The notes under the pieces are model-generated. The model made no database searches. It was not told where the DNA came from and saw only the letters and a list, made by a program, of their open reading frames with translations. Position numbers and translations under genes: made by a program. This document shows positions 27,647-36,044 of a DNA stretch of 64,000 nucleotides, piece after piece. Every line of letters begins with the position of its first letter. The stretch's first letter is position 1. This DNA is from Bradyrhizobium sp. B097 (GTDB lineage: Bacteria > Pseudomonadota > Alphaproteobacteria > Rhizobiales > Xanthobacteraceae). Where the stretch lies: NCBI RefSeq assembly GCF_038957035.1, contig NZ_CP152412.1, positions 4,584,501-4,648,500 of the forward strand, read 5' to 3'.

Positions 27647-28972
27647 TCAGCTTCCGACCTGGCCCTCTTGCCGCGACGCAAGATGGGCGCGGCGATCGTG
27701 GATCAGGCTTTCGAGCCGATGGGCCGCAACGTTCACCGCGGTGACGGCACGCTCGCTCTTGTCGTCCCCGACCGGCTGGCTGCGCTGCGTCCGCAGCACC
27801 TGGTCGATTTCGCGCTCGATCTCTTCCAGCTCCGGCACATGCTCGGCCGCCCGGATCCGAGGTCCCAGCGCATAGAGCATGTCGAGCGCTTCCTGGCGGC
27901 TCTTAGTCTCGACCGGCCGGAGAAATTTCCAGGCCGCGGCAAGCACCGATGCAAGGCCCCCCGCGATCATCGGCGCCAGGAAAATCGCATTTCCCCATCG
28001 ATCGAGAACGCTCTCCCGGGTGCCCTCGTAGAACGCGGCCGCGCCCGGATGTACGGGGATGTAGGCATCTGCATCGGTGTCGGGCGTCACGATCTGCGCC
28101 AGCCCGGGCAATTCAGCAAGCAGATCGTGCCGTGCGGTCATGATCGCCTGGGTCAGGTCGCCGATCAGGTCGTTGCCAAGCTTCTTCTGCGCCACCAGGT
28201 AGAACGAGGTCCGCAGCGTCGTCAGGTCATCGGGGGGAATTGGCGGCGAGCCCCGCAATGTTCCCTTGGGCACGTCAAAGCTTTCGTAGGCTCGCTCCTT
28301 TTCGGCAATCGCGCCCGCGGACTCGATGGCAATCATCACAGGGCCGGTTCGCGATGTGTGCGGGAGAACGCCCCGCAGGAGGGACAGATATTTCTCGGTC
28401 AGGGGAATCACGAGCAGGATGGCGCGGACTTCCTTGGTTTCCAGCGCCCGGCGCGCGTCCGAGGGCAGAAGCGGCTTGAACGTCACGCCTGCGCGCGCAA
28501 GATCGTACTCGTCCGATAACACCTTGATCAGCTTCTGATTGGTGTCGAACCCGATCACGCCGAGCGTGGTGCGCTTCAGCTCCGTCACGTCAGATATCGA
28601 GGCCCCGGGCGGAGCAACGATCAGCACGGCGGCATGGGCCAGCACGATCACGGCCTGGGCCTGTGACAGGTCGCCGACATCGCCACGCACCACCGCAAGG
28701 TCGACCTTTCCGGACGCGAACGTAGCGGCAGACTCGAGCGGCCCCGTGGTCTGGACCAGGCGAAGCCGGACCGTCGCCTTCGACTCCGCGAGCTTGCCGG
28801 CGATCGCCGAAATGAGCTTGTTCGCCTCGCCATCGAGCGAACCGACGGCGACCGTGAGCGTTGTCGGTCGAAGATGCCAGCGATAGGCGAATAGGCTGGC
28901 ACCCCCGAGCATCAGCACGAGCCCGACGACCACGGCGATGCGCAACGACCTTGGCAAATTGCTGGGATCCAC
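27647..28972 (-). CDS. TAXI-family TRAP solute-binding-like membrane protein
   Basis: 441 residues. An N-terminal transmembrane segment (IAVVVGLVLMLGGASLFAY) is followed by a TAXI-type periplasmic binding fold (TLTVAVGSLDGEANKLISAI, GKVDLAVVRGDVGDLSQAQAV, LKRTTLGVIGF). Near residue 335 a second transmembrane helix (GNAIFLAPMIAGGLASVLAAAW) leads to a ~85-residue cytoplasmic coiled-coil-like tail. No TRAP permease gene is nearby, so it may be a sensor or a part of another assembly rather than a transporter component. Role is inference. Confidence 0.85.
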   Translation of the reverse strand: MDPSNLPRSLRIAVVVGLVLMLGGASLFAYRWHLRPTTLTVAVGSLDGEANKLISAIAGKLAESKATVRLRLVQTTGPLESAATFASGKVDLAVVRGDVGDLSQAQAVIVLAHAAVLIVAPPGASISDVTELKRTTLGVIGFDTNQKLIKVLSDEYDLARAGVTFKPLLPSDARRALETKEVRAILLVIPLTEKYLSLLRGVLPHTSRTGPVMIAIESAGAIAEKERAYESFDVPKGTLRGSPPIPPDDLTTLRTSFYLVAQKKLGNDLIGDLTQAIMTARHDLLAELPGLAQIVTPDTDADAYIPVHPGAAAFYEGTRESVLDRWGNAIFLAPMIAGGLASVLAAAWKFLRPVETKSRQEALDMLYALGPRIRAAEHVPELEEIEREIDQVLRTQRSQPVGDDKSERAVTAVNVAAHRLESLIHDRRAHLASRQEGQVGS

Positions 28973-29064
28973 GGCGCGCTACTCGGTCAATCCGGCGTTG
29001 ACCGGATTCTGCTTCACAGCGCTCAATATATCGGGCCGCAGAAAGGGTCAAAGGCTGCATGCCG

Positions 29065-29478
29065 CTAGAGTTTGCAGCGATGATAGGAGACCTGCATCCC
29101 CTCGATACCCGGAAACTCGCGTGTGATGGTGTCGTCGTCGACGACCTTGAGGAAGAACTGCACGTTGGACACCATGATCCCCGACGCGCAACTCACGATG
29201 ATATTGATGTCCTTGCTGTCATCCTTGCGCGATTTGATCTTGCAGTTCTCGAACTTGCCCCTCAGGCGATCGGCCTCTGCGATGAAGCCGCCGCCATAGA
29301 CCCCGGAGAAATTCGCGAACGTGACCTGGTTCGCCCTGCCCTTGCGGGCGAACACCTTGCCGCATTGATTCGCGCTCGTGGCCCAGGCGCCGGCGAGATC
29401 GAACGCGAGCGCATGATCCGGCAGTGCGAAGATCATGCCCGCCACCACGATTGCACGAAGCTTGCCGTCCGACTTCAT
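29065..29478 (-). CDS. Small secreted protein, unknown function
   Basis: 137 residues, signal peptide ending near DHALAF. The mature protein has four cysteines (NQCGKVF, FENCKIKS, VSCASG, HRCKL) that could form two disulphides, plus alternating strand text. No family recognised. It starts 24 bp after the HlyD gene stop and is probably in the same operon as the HlyD and small membrane protein genes. Confidence 0.8.
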   Translation of the reverse strand: MKSDGKLRAIVVAGMIFALPDHALAFDLAGAWATSANQCGKVFARKGRANQVTFANFSGVYGGGFIAEADRLRGKFENCKIKSRKDDSKDINIIVSCASGIMVSNVQFFLKVVDDDTITREFPGIEGMQVSYHRCKL

Positions 29479-29502
29479 CTGCAGTCTCCCTGTTCGCGCC
29501 CG

Positions 29503-30735
29503 TCAATGACCACTGAGCACCAGCGTCTGGATCGGCAGCAGCAGAGCCTGGATCCGCAGCAGCAGTGCATGAACGAGTGCGGTCGCGTCGACGGCGTGCA
29601 GGGCAAAACCCTTCAACGCGCCGGTTTTCGGATCGGCAATCACGTCATGGTTGCTGGTGTAGGCATTGACGATGCAACTGCTGCCCGGCGTCACGCCATC
29701 CAGGCCGTCCTTGTAGAGCGGCTCAAGAAACACGAGGATCGAACCCGGCTTTTGCAGGTTCTGCGGGTCGATCAGCAGCTCGGTGGCCCGAAACTGACCG
29801 GCGGCGATGAAATCCTGCACGCTGGTGACGACCAGCGGAATGATCACCCAGGGTTTCGACATGCACGTGGCTTCCGCAACCATGCCCGGCTTCATCACCT
29901 GGGCCTCGATCTGCCCGAACCCCGCCTGCAACCTGTTGCGGCCCGCTTCGTCCGGTATCAGGACTCCGGCCGGCCGCATGATCTGGGCGACAAGGTCTCC
30001 GGGGCGAACGGCGAATTGCTCGACGCGGCCATCGACGCCGGCACGGACGAACGTCTTGTCGAGATCCACCTGCGCCTGCGCCTGCGCGGCCTCGGCGCTC
30101 GCCTTCTCGGCCGGCAGGAGTGTGGAGACGCGCAACGTCGCCGATTCCTTGACGGCGTTAGTCGCATCGACGCCGGACTGCCGCTGATCAACCAGCACCT
30201 GCAGCTTCTCGATGTCACGCTGCGGCACAATGCCGGGATTGCGGCGCTGCAATTCGCTCTTCACATCGAGTTCGTCCTTGGCCTGCTGCAATGAGGCTTT
30301 TGCCTCCCCGATCTGAGCGTCCGCCTTGACGACATCGGCCTGCGCCGAGATCAGCGACGCATCCACCTCGGCGATCTTTCGCCTGGCGGTCTCGAGCGCA
30401 GCCTCTTGCTTCGAACTATCGAGCCGGAACAGAACGTCGCCCTTCTTCACCGGCGCAGTGAAGTCGACATTGACCTCGACGACGCGGCCGGAACCTTCGG
30501 GCAGGATCGGCACGGTCCTGAAGTAGATCGCCGCGGAGGTTGTCGAGGGATGGAAGTAGAAGATCATCGTGATCAGGGAGATCGTGAGCATCAGGCAGCC
30601 GGTGATGCCCCATCTCAGTTCGTACCAGACAGAGAAGAACGTGATCTCCTTGCCGAACCGCTTGCCTTGCCGATAGCGGCGGTAGAGGTAATCCGGCAGG
30701 ATCGTCACCAGCGAGCAGATCATGAGCTCAAGCAT
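29503..30735 (-). CDS. HlyD/EmrA-family membrane fusion protein
   Basis: 410 residues from ATG 30735 (AGGAGGTGCACAACC before it). Two hydrophobic N-terminal segments are visible, then the biotinyl-lipoyl halves (EGSGRVVEVNVDFTAPVKKGDVLFRLDSSKQEA near 90), a long coiled coil (about 120-240) and the second half (VRAGVDGRVEQFAVRPGDLV). These proteins bridge an inner-membrane pump and an outer-membrane channel, but neither is encoded nearby; some, like YibH/YiaV, are orphans paired only with a small membrane protein. That arrangement holds here. Confidence 0.88.
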   Translation of the reverse strand: MLELMICSLVTILPDYLYRRYRQGKRFGKEITFFSVWYELRWGITGCLMLTISLITMIFYFHPSTTSAAIYFRTVPILPEGSGRVVEVNVDFTAPVKKGDVLFRLDSSKQEAALETARRKIAEVDASLISAQADVVKADAQIGEAKASLQQAKDELDVKSELQRRNPGIVPQRDIEKLQVLVDQRQSGVDATNAVKESATLRVSTLLPAEKASAEAAQAQAQVDLDKTFVRAGVDGRVEQFAVRPGDLVAQIMRPAGVLIPDEAGRNRLQAGFGQIEAQVMKPGMVAEATCMSKPWVIIPLVVTSVQDFIAAGQFRATELLIDPQNLQKPGSILVFLEPLYKDGLDGVTPGSSCIVNAYTSNHDVIADPKTGALKGFALHAVDATALVHALLLRIQALLLPIQTLVLSGH

Positions 30736-31171
30736 GGTTGTGCACCTCCTGCTTCGCGGGCGTGCGGACGTCAGGGCTGCCGGCAGGTCCGGATTCGGCT
30801 TCCGGTTCGGCAGCGGGCGCGCCCGGCGTCGCGTCGGCGATGCGCTCGACGGAGTCTGCAATGCTGCGCATCGGCGTGCCGAAATCCGGCAGGTCGATGA
30901 GTGCCAGCAGCAGGCCGGCGACCCAGAAGATATGCATGTGGGTGAAGAGCGATATCAGGCCGAGCACGGCGACGATCTCAAACTGAAGCTTCTGGGACTT
31001 GTGCGCCATGCGCTCCGGCAGGCTGTGCAGCTTCCAGTAAAGGGTGCCAACCCATAGAACTGTCGCTACGAGGAAAATGCCCATCACCACCATCAGGGTG
31101 TCGGACCCGTCGGCGCCGGGAATGAAGAACGGCAGATGATGGGGAGCTGCCGGATGCATCTGTTCGCTCAA
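30728..31171 (-). CDS. Small membrane protein paired with the HlyD-type protein
   Basis: 147 residues. Two to three transmembrane helices (TLMVVMGIFLVATVLWVGTLY, FEIVAVLGLISLFTHMHIFWVAGLLLALI) and a Pro/Glu/Ala-rich C-terminal tail ending EVHNHA. Its end overlaps the HlyD start by 8 bp, indicating coupling. The pair resembles the small-membrane-protein/HlyD pairs YibI-YibH and YiaW-YiaV in layout, although sequence identity is not obvious. A FixK box lies 75 bp upstream. Confidence 0.8.
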   Translation of the reverse strand: MSEQMHPAAPHHLPFFIPGADGSDTLMVVMGIFLVATVLWVGTLYWKLHSLPERMAHKSQKLQFEIVAVLGLISLFTHMHIFWVAGLLLALIDLPDFGTPMRSIADSVERIADATPGAPAAEPEAESGPAGSPDVRTPAKQEVHNHA

Positions 31172-31245
31172 ATTTCATCTCCCGTCCGGGCGCCTGGCGC
31201 GTCGCAGCCGTGCCTCGTACCGTGCATTTCCGCCATGCAGCTTGC

Positions 31246-31259
31246 TTGATCTGGATCAA
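31246..31259. promoter_or_regulatory. FixK/FNR-type box between divergent units
   Basis: TTGAT-CTGG-ATCAA, a perfect dyad, 75 bp from the small membrane protein start (minus strand) and 68 bp from the ATG at 31327 (plus strand). It may serve both. Confidence 0.8.
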
Positions 31260-31326
31260 TGAAGCCGGTTGGTTCGCTCCTACCGTTTGAGGCATGGTCG
31301 AAGCTTGGGCTTAGGAGTCCCCAGCC

Positions 31327-31779
31327 ATGCGAGACAAAATCGATGACCTGATCCCGAATGCGCACGAGATCCAGAAGCAGGCCTCGCTCAAGGAAGCGGA
31401 AAAGGCCGAGGAGCATGCCAAGCGCGCGGCGGCTGTGGAGGCCGAGAAGCGCGCCCTGATCGAGCGGTTGAGCAAGCCGTCCGGACTCAGCGAGGACGAG
31501 AAGGTCAAGCTGGCCTCGACGGTGATTCAGCGTGCGGTACGCAACGGGCTGACCGAAGTGCAGGTCTACCGCTTCCCCAACACGCTGTGCACCGACAAGG
31601 GGCGAGCCATCAATCAGATGGAGGCGGGCTGGGAAAAGACGCTGACGGGCATTCCGAAGGAAATATACCAGCTTTGGGCGGACTACCTGCAACCGCGCGG
31701 CTACCGCATCCGATACCAGGTCGTTGAATACCCCGGCGGCATGCCCGGCGACATCGGCATCGTCATTGCGTGGGGCTAA
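31327..31779 (+). CDS. Hypothetical cytoplasmic protein preceding PPK2
   Basis: 150 residues, ATG 31327 with TAGGAG upstream. The N-terminal third is a charged coiled coil (KQASLKEAEKAEEHAKRAAA). The C-terminal part is LTEVQVYRFPNTLCTDKGRA and GWEKTLTGIPKEIYQLWADY, ending IVIAWG. Not recognised; no membrane segment. 25 bp before the PPK2 gene, so very likely in operon. Confidence 0.85.
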   Translation: MRDKIDDLIPNAHEIQKQASLKEAEKAEEHAKRAAAVEAEKRALIERLSKPSGLSEDEKVKLASTVIQRAVRNGLTEVQVYRFPNTLCTDKGRAINQMEAGWEKTLTGIPKEIYQLWADYLQPRGYRIRYQVVEYPGGMPGDIGIVIAWG

Positions 31780-31804
31780 CAGCTCAAACGATGGACGGGT
31801 ATCA

Positions 31805-32605
31805 ATGGCGAAGGAAAATTCCTCCGGAAAGATGAAGCGCAAGCCTTATGAGGAAGAGCTGCACAAGCTGCAGATCCAGCTCTGCCATCTCCAGGAATGG
31901 GTGAAGGCGAACAAGCTCAGGGTCATCATCCTGTTCGAGGGGCGCGATGCGGCCGGCAAGGGCGGAACCATCAAGGCCCTGACCGAGAAGGTCAGCCCGC
32001 GCGTATTTCGCGTGGTCGCCCTGCCCGCGCCATCCGATCGTGAGAAGTCCCAGCTCTTCATCCAGCGCTACATGCAGCAGTTTCCGGCCGCCGGCGAAAT
32101 CGTGATCTTCGATCGCAGCTGGTACAATCGCGCGGGCGTCGAATATGTGATGGGATTCTGTACGCCGGCGGAGCACAAGCGGTTCCTCTCGCTCTGCCCG
32201 CAAATGGAACAATACATCATCGAGGGCGGCATCATCCTGATCAAGCTATGGCTCGAGGTCGGGATGGACGAACAGGAACGCCGCTTCAGGGCGCGGATCG
32301 ACGATCCGCTGCGGCAGTGGAAGCTGAGCCCGATGGACACCGAATCCTACCGGCGCTGGTACGACTATTCCCGGGCACGTGACCTGATGTTCAAGGCGAC
32401 GAGCTCGAAGCATGCGCCCTGGCACATCATCCGTTCCGACGACAAGCGGCGCGCACGACTGAACTGCATTGCGCACCTCCTGAAGACGATCCCCTACGGA
32501 CGGGTCAGGCGTGACAAGGTGAAACTGCCAAGGCGCGCCGGCAAAGGACGCTACAACGATCAGGCCGGTCTGCGGGGGATGAAGTTCGTCGAGGAACGCT
32601 ACTGA
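31805..32605 (+). CDS. ppk2: Polyphosphate kinase 2
   Basis: 266 residues from ATG 31805. Walker A is FEGRDAAGKGGTIKAL (about residue 46), Walker B/lid is VIFDRSWYNRAGVEYVMGF (about 103), and LIKLWLEVGMDEQERRFRAR plus KLSPMDTESYRRWYDYSRAR are PPK2-typical. It uses polyphosphate to phosphorylate nucleotides (class I prefers NDPs; the class cannot be fixed from sequence here). In the FixK-type operon it would supply NTP when respiration is limited. Confidence 0.95.
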   Translation: MAKENSSGKMKRKPYEEELHKLQIQLCHLQEWVKANKLRVIILFEGRDAAGKGGTIKALTEKVSPRVFRVVALPAPSDREKSQLFIQRYMQQFPAAGEIVIFDRSWYNRAGVEYVMGFCTPAEHKRFLSLCPQMEQYIIEGGIILIKLWLEVGMDEQERRFRARIDDPLRQWKLSPMDTESYRRWYDYSRARDLMFKATSSKHAPWHIIRSDDKRRARLNCIAHLLKTIPYGRVRRDKVKLPRRAGKGRYNDQAGLRGMKFVEERY

Positions 32606-32649
32606 AAGGCCCAGGCCGCGCCGGATGCGCAAGCCCGGGTCCTTGCCAC

Positions 32650-33084
32650 CTATTTCAGGCGGATCGTGACACCGCCCACGGCGGCCGAGACTTCGGCGCC
32701 GACCTTCGGGCCGCTGAGCTGCAGGATCACGCCATTGGCGTTCTGCAGTTGCACTCCTCCGGCGCCCGCGGCGATCGCACCTCCAGCGCCCGCGGCGCTG
32801 TACGAGCCTTCGATTGAGCCGGGCCCCCTCAGGTTGATGGCGCGCCCGACAAGCTTGGTGGTCGAGGCGCCGATCGTGAAGCCGACGCTCATGCCCGACA
32901 CGGTGAACGGATAATGCTTGCCTCGCAGGGTCAGTACGCCCTCGCCGCCTCCGACACCAACGATAAAACCGCCCTTGGTGAAGATGACGGCGACCGCGCC
33001 GGTTTCGGCCAGCGTCGGCGTACTGAAGCCAGCCAATCCGATTGCCAGCGCGGCGAGAGCTCCAAGCAAATCCACTTTCCTCAT
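32650..33084 (-). CDS. Small secreted protein, paralogue of 24557-24988
   Basis: 144 residues, signal peptide ending near TLAETG. Shares with its paralogue VGGGEGVLTLRGKHYPFTVS, GMSVGFTIGAS and a tail QNANGVILQLSGPKVGAEVS. Both are the last genes of FixK-box-led units. It starts 35 bases after the decarboxylase stop. Function unknown. Confidence 0.8.
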   Translation of the reverse strand: MRKVDLLGALAALAIGLAGFSTPTLAETGAVAVIFTKGGFIVGVGGGEGVLTLRGKHYPFTVSGMSVGFTIGASTTKLVGRAINLRGPGSIEGSYSAAGAGGAIAAGAGGVQLQNANGVILQLSGPKVGAEVSAAVGGVTIRLK

Positions 33085-33118
33085 GATTTCCCTCCAGGGA
33101 TCGGTTACGCCAACGGAT

Positions 33119-35869
33119 CTATGATGCAGCCTTGAGCTTCGGCGCTGACGCCTTCGGCTTGCCCATCCTGGTGAGAGCCTCGGTCGTCACGAGCTTCAGG
33201 CCCTCGGCCGCGTCATAGCCATGGATCTCCTTCACATCGAGCTTGCGCATGAAGTCGATCGTCTCCTGCGTGATGACCTGGCCAGGGACCATGATCGGGA
33301 AGCCCGGCGGATACGGGATCACGAAGCTCGCGGAGACGAGCGCGGGCCCGCTCTTCAGGCGCCTGTCGATTTCGGGATCGTTCAGGCGAATGTATTCGCA
33401 TCCGGCGGCATCATACGCTGAATAGAATCCGCTGCGGATGTCGCCCTCGTTCGTCCGGGTGCCGGCATCGCCGCGATAAGTCTCGTGGAAATGCGAGAAG
33501 TTCGGCAGGTCTGGCACGTCCTTCATCAGGCTGTTGACCCGCGCGTCGAAATCGGCCCTGGCGTTCGCTCCGCCTTTGGCGAGGCCCCGATCGATTTCGC
33601 CGGAGATTTCGGCCAGCACCCGGACCAGATGCGCGACGTCGCTCCGCGTATTGTTGATGTTGGACTGGATCAGCACCGAGTTGCGCGAGGTCTTGTTGAC
33701 CTGGATGTTGTAGCGGCTGGCGAGCAGGCCCTTGAACTGCGTTCCATCGTATCCGGCGGTACCGCAGACCAGCGTCATGCGGGTCGGATCGAGGCAGAAC
33801 TCGTCGTCGTTCAGGCTCTTCAGCGCGCTCGCCCAGTTGGTGCCATCCGCCAGATAGTCGGTGAACCCGCTCTGGCGATACTCCTTGGGGACCATTGCAT
33901 CCGCACCCAGAACGCGGAAATACCGGGAAATCAGCGGATTGGTATTGACCGCATTGCGGATCGCGAACGCGATCTCCATCGCATTGGCCACCAATCCATA
34001 ACCCTCGAGCTCCATCTGGCGACGCGAGACGTCGAGGCTCGCAATCAGCTGCTGGTTCGGACTGGTCGATGCGTGCGTGAACACGGCTTCCTTGAACTGC
34101 GCCTCGACGGTGTGGAATTCGATGTCCTTGACGGCCAGCATCGAGCCCTGCCGGATCGCCGACATCGACTTGTGCGTCGAGTTGGTCTGGTAGACCCGCA
34201 ACCGGATCTGACGCGGATCGGGAATCAGCCTGGTCTTGAGCAGTACCTCGTCCGACGGGCTCTTGCCGAGTTCGGCCTGCTGCTTCTCGTAGGCCGCAAC
34301 CGATTTTGGATCGCGCATCCAGGCTTCGATCTCGTTCGCCGCACCCATCGCGGTTCGCCGTCTCAGGAATGGCGAGAACCGCGCGAAGCCGAACCAGGCC
34401 TCGTCCCAGAGGAAGATCAGGTCGGGCTTGATCGCGAGGCATTCCTCCATCACTCGCCGCGTGTTGTAGATGTGACCGTCGAAGGTGCAATTGGTCAGGT
34501 CGATCATCTTGACCCGGTCGAGCCGGCCATCGGCTTTCGCGTTCAGCAGCGCCTGCTTGATCGTCTTCAGAGGCACCGCGCCGTACATCGAGTATTCCGT
34601 CATCGGGAACGCCTCGACGTAAAGCGGCTGCGCGCCAGCCAGCACCATGCCGTAGTGGTGCGACTTGTGGCAGTTGCGATCGACGATAGCGATGTCGCCG
34701 GGACCCAGCAGCGCCTGCACTGCCATCTTGTTGGAGGTCGAGGTGCCGTTGGTCACGAAGTAGACGCGATCGGCGCCGAGTGCGCGCGCGGCCTTCTCCT
34801 GCGCTTTCTTGATGTTGCCGGTCGGCTCCAGCATGCTGTCGAGGCCGCCGGTGGTGGCGCTGCTCTCGGCAAGGAACAGGTTCAGCCCGTAGAATTCGCC
34901 CATGTCGCGGATCCAGTCCGACTTGAACACGGACTTGCCCCGCGCGATCGGCAGCGCGTGGAAGGTCCCGATCGGCCGCTGCGCGTATTTCTTCAGATTG
35001 TCGAAGAACGGCGTGTCGAAGCGATCCTGCACCCCTTCCAGAATTGAAAGGTGCAATTCGAGAATATCCTCGACCGAGTAGAACACCCGGCGCACCACGT
35101 CGGCTTCGGGATTGCCGGCCAACTCCTCGACGTCGCGATTGGACATCAGGTAGAGATCAAGCTCGGGACGGATCCGCTTCAGGATATGGGCCAGCCGCAG
35201 CGCGGACGCATCGGACTCGTCGTTGAGCCCCATGGCGCCGGTCATGGCACGAAGCACAGGCGCGTCGTGGCGCGAGCGCAACCCAAAGCCTTCATTGATC
35301 ACCACCGCCGCAATGTTGGGGTTCAGCATTGCCGCGCAGAAAGCGTCCTCGAGATTGCCCACCACCACGGGCTCATAGATGAAGGCGTCGACTGGACGCC
35401 GCAGCCTGCGCCATTCTGCCAGGAGTCCCGGCCAATTGCTGGCTGGCACCCCGGTCACGATCAGGGTCTCGAAGTAGGGACGGCGCGCCGCCGATTGTCC
35501 GAGAGTTGGCGGCAGCAGATCGGGAACGTCGCCATTGCCGTCGTCCTGCGTGCTCCAGTCCCCGGCGTGCTGGCGGAAGGATTTGGTCTGAAGTGCCTGC
35601 GCGATCCGCGTCGAAAGCATGTGCGAGGTTGCGGCGTCCCCCGCCGCGGCGGCTTCCTTCAGCGCCGTCATCAGGCGCAGGCCCGGGTAGCCGTGAAACT
35701 CCTCCGTGACCGCAAGCGCCGACAGCGCCGCGTCATACGGCGCACGGTCGCCGCCGCCGCTCCACCGCTTTGCCGCCTCGACCAGATCGCGCCAATTGTC
35801 GGCGCGTCCGCCGGGTCCGGAGAAGAATTGATCGATGCGCTGCTGTGCCGGCTTCGCGTCGTTGGCCAT
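33119..35869 (-). CDS. Orn/Lys/Arg decarboxylase (PLP fold I, group III)
   Basis: 916 residues from ATG 35869 (GGGAGATATCG before it). A wing domain with receiver-like text is followed by the PLP domain: EPTGNIKKAQEKAARALGA, FVTNGTSTSNKMAVQALLGPGD, DEAWFGFARF and the Schiff-base lysine in YQTNSTHKSMSAIRQGSML. The C-terminal domain has GCEYIRLNDPEIDRRLKSGPALV. The E. coli enzymes are 710-755 residues, so this one is longer. Arginine, lysine or ornithine could be the substrate; decarboxylation would consume a proton in acid or anoxic conditions. No antiporter gene for it is adjacent. Confidence 0.9.
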   Translation of the reverse strand: MANDAKPAQQRIDQFFSGPGGRADNWRDLVEAAKRWSGGGDRAPYDAALSALAVTEEFHGYPGLRLMTALKEAAAAGDAATSHMLSTRIAQALQTKSFRQHAGDWSTQDDGNGDVPDLLPPTLGQSAARRPYFETLIVTGVPASNWPGLLAEWRRLRRPVDAFIYEPVVVGNLEDAFCAAMLNPNIAAVVINEGFGLRSRHDAPVLRAMTGAMGLNDESDASALRLAHILKRIRPELDLYLMSNRDVEELAGNPEADVVRRVFYSVEDILELHLSILEGVQDRFDTPFFDNLKKYAQRPIGTFHALPIARGKSVFKSDWIRDMGEFYGLNLFLAESSATTGGLDSMLEPTGNIKKAQEKAARALGADRVYFVTNGTSTSNKMAVQALLGPGDIAIVDRNCHKSHHYGMVLAGAQPLYVEAFPMTEYSMYGAVPLKTIKQALLNAKADGRLDRVKMIDLTNCTFDGHIYNTRRVMEECLAIKPDLIFLWDEAWFGFARFSPFLRRRTAMGAANEIEAWMRDPKSVAAYEKQQAELGKSPSDEVLLKTRLIPDPRQIRLRVYQTNSTHKSMSAIRQGSMLAVKDIEFHTVEAQFKEAVFTHASTSPNQQLIASLDVSRRQMELEGYGLVANAMEIAFAIRNAVNTNPLISRYFRVLGADAMVPKEYRQSGFTDYLADGTNWASALKSLNDDEFCLDPTRMTLVCGTAGYDGTQFKGLLASRYNIQVNKTSRNSVLIQSNINNTRSDVAHLVRVLAEISGEIDRGLAKGGANARADFDARVNSLMKDVPDLPNFSHFHETYRGDAGTRTNEGDIRSGFYSAYDAAGCEYIRLNDPEIDRRLKSGPALVSASFVIPYPPGFPIMVPGQVITQETIDFMRKLDVKEIHGYDAAEGLKLVTTEALTRMGKPKASAPKLKAAS

Positions 35870-35929
35870 CGATATCTCCCGATTTTGGCGCTGGTTCTCC
35901 GATTGTAGGAACGGGGCCCACCGTGCGGT

Positions 35930-35943
35930 TTGATCCAAGTCAA
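35930..35943. promoter_or_regulatory. FixK/FNR-type box
   Basis: TTGAT-CCAA-GTCAA, one base off in the right half. 61 bp before the decarboxylase ATG, the same spacing as for the DUF3300 unit. Confidence 0.7.
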
Positions 35944-36044
35944 GCCGCAACCGGATGAGACAGGTCTCGTAGCCGGCGCGCGAGCGCCCTGCCTTGCGAT
36001 GCAACTAGGCCGCAGTGTCGGAGCGGCCCGCATGGCTGCGCACG

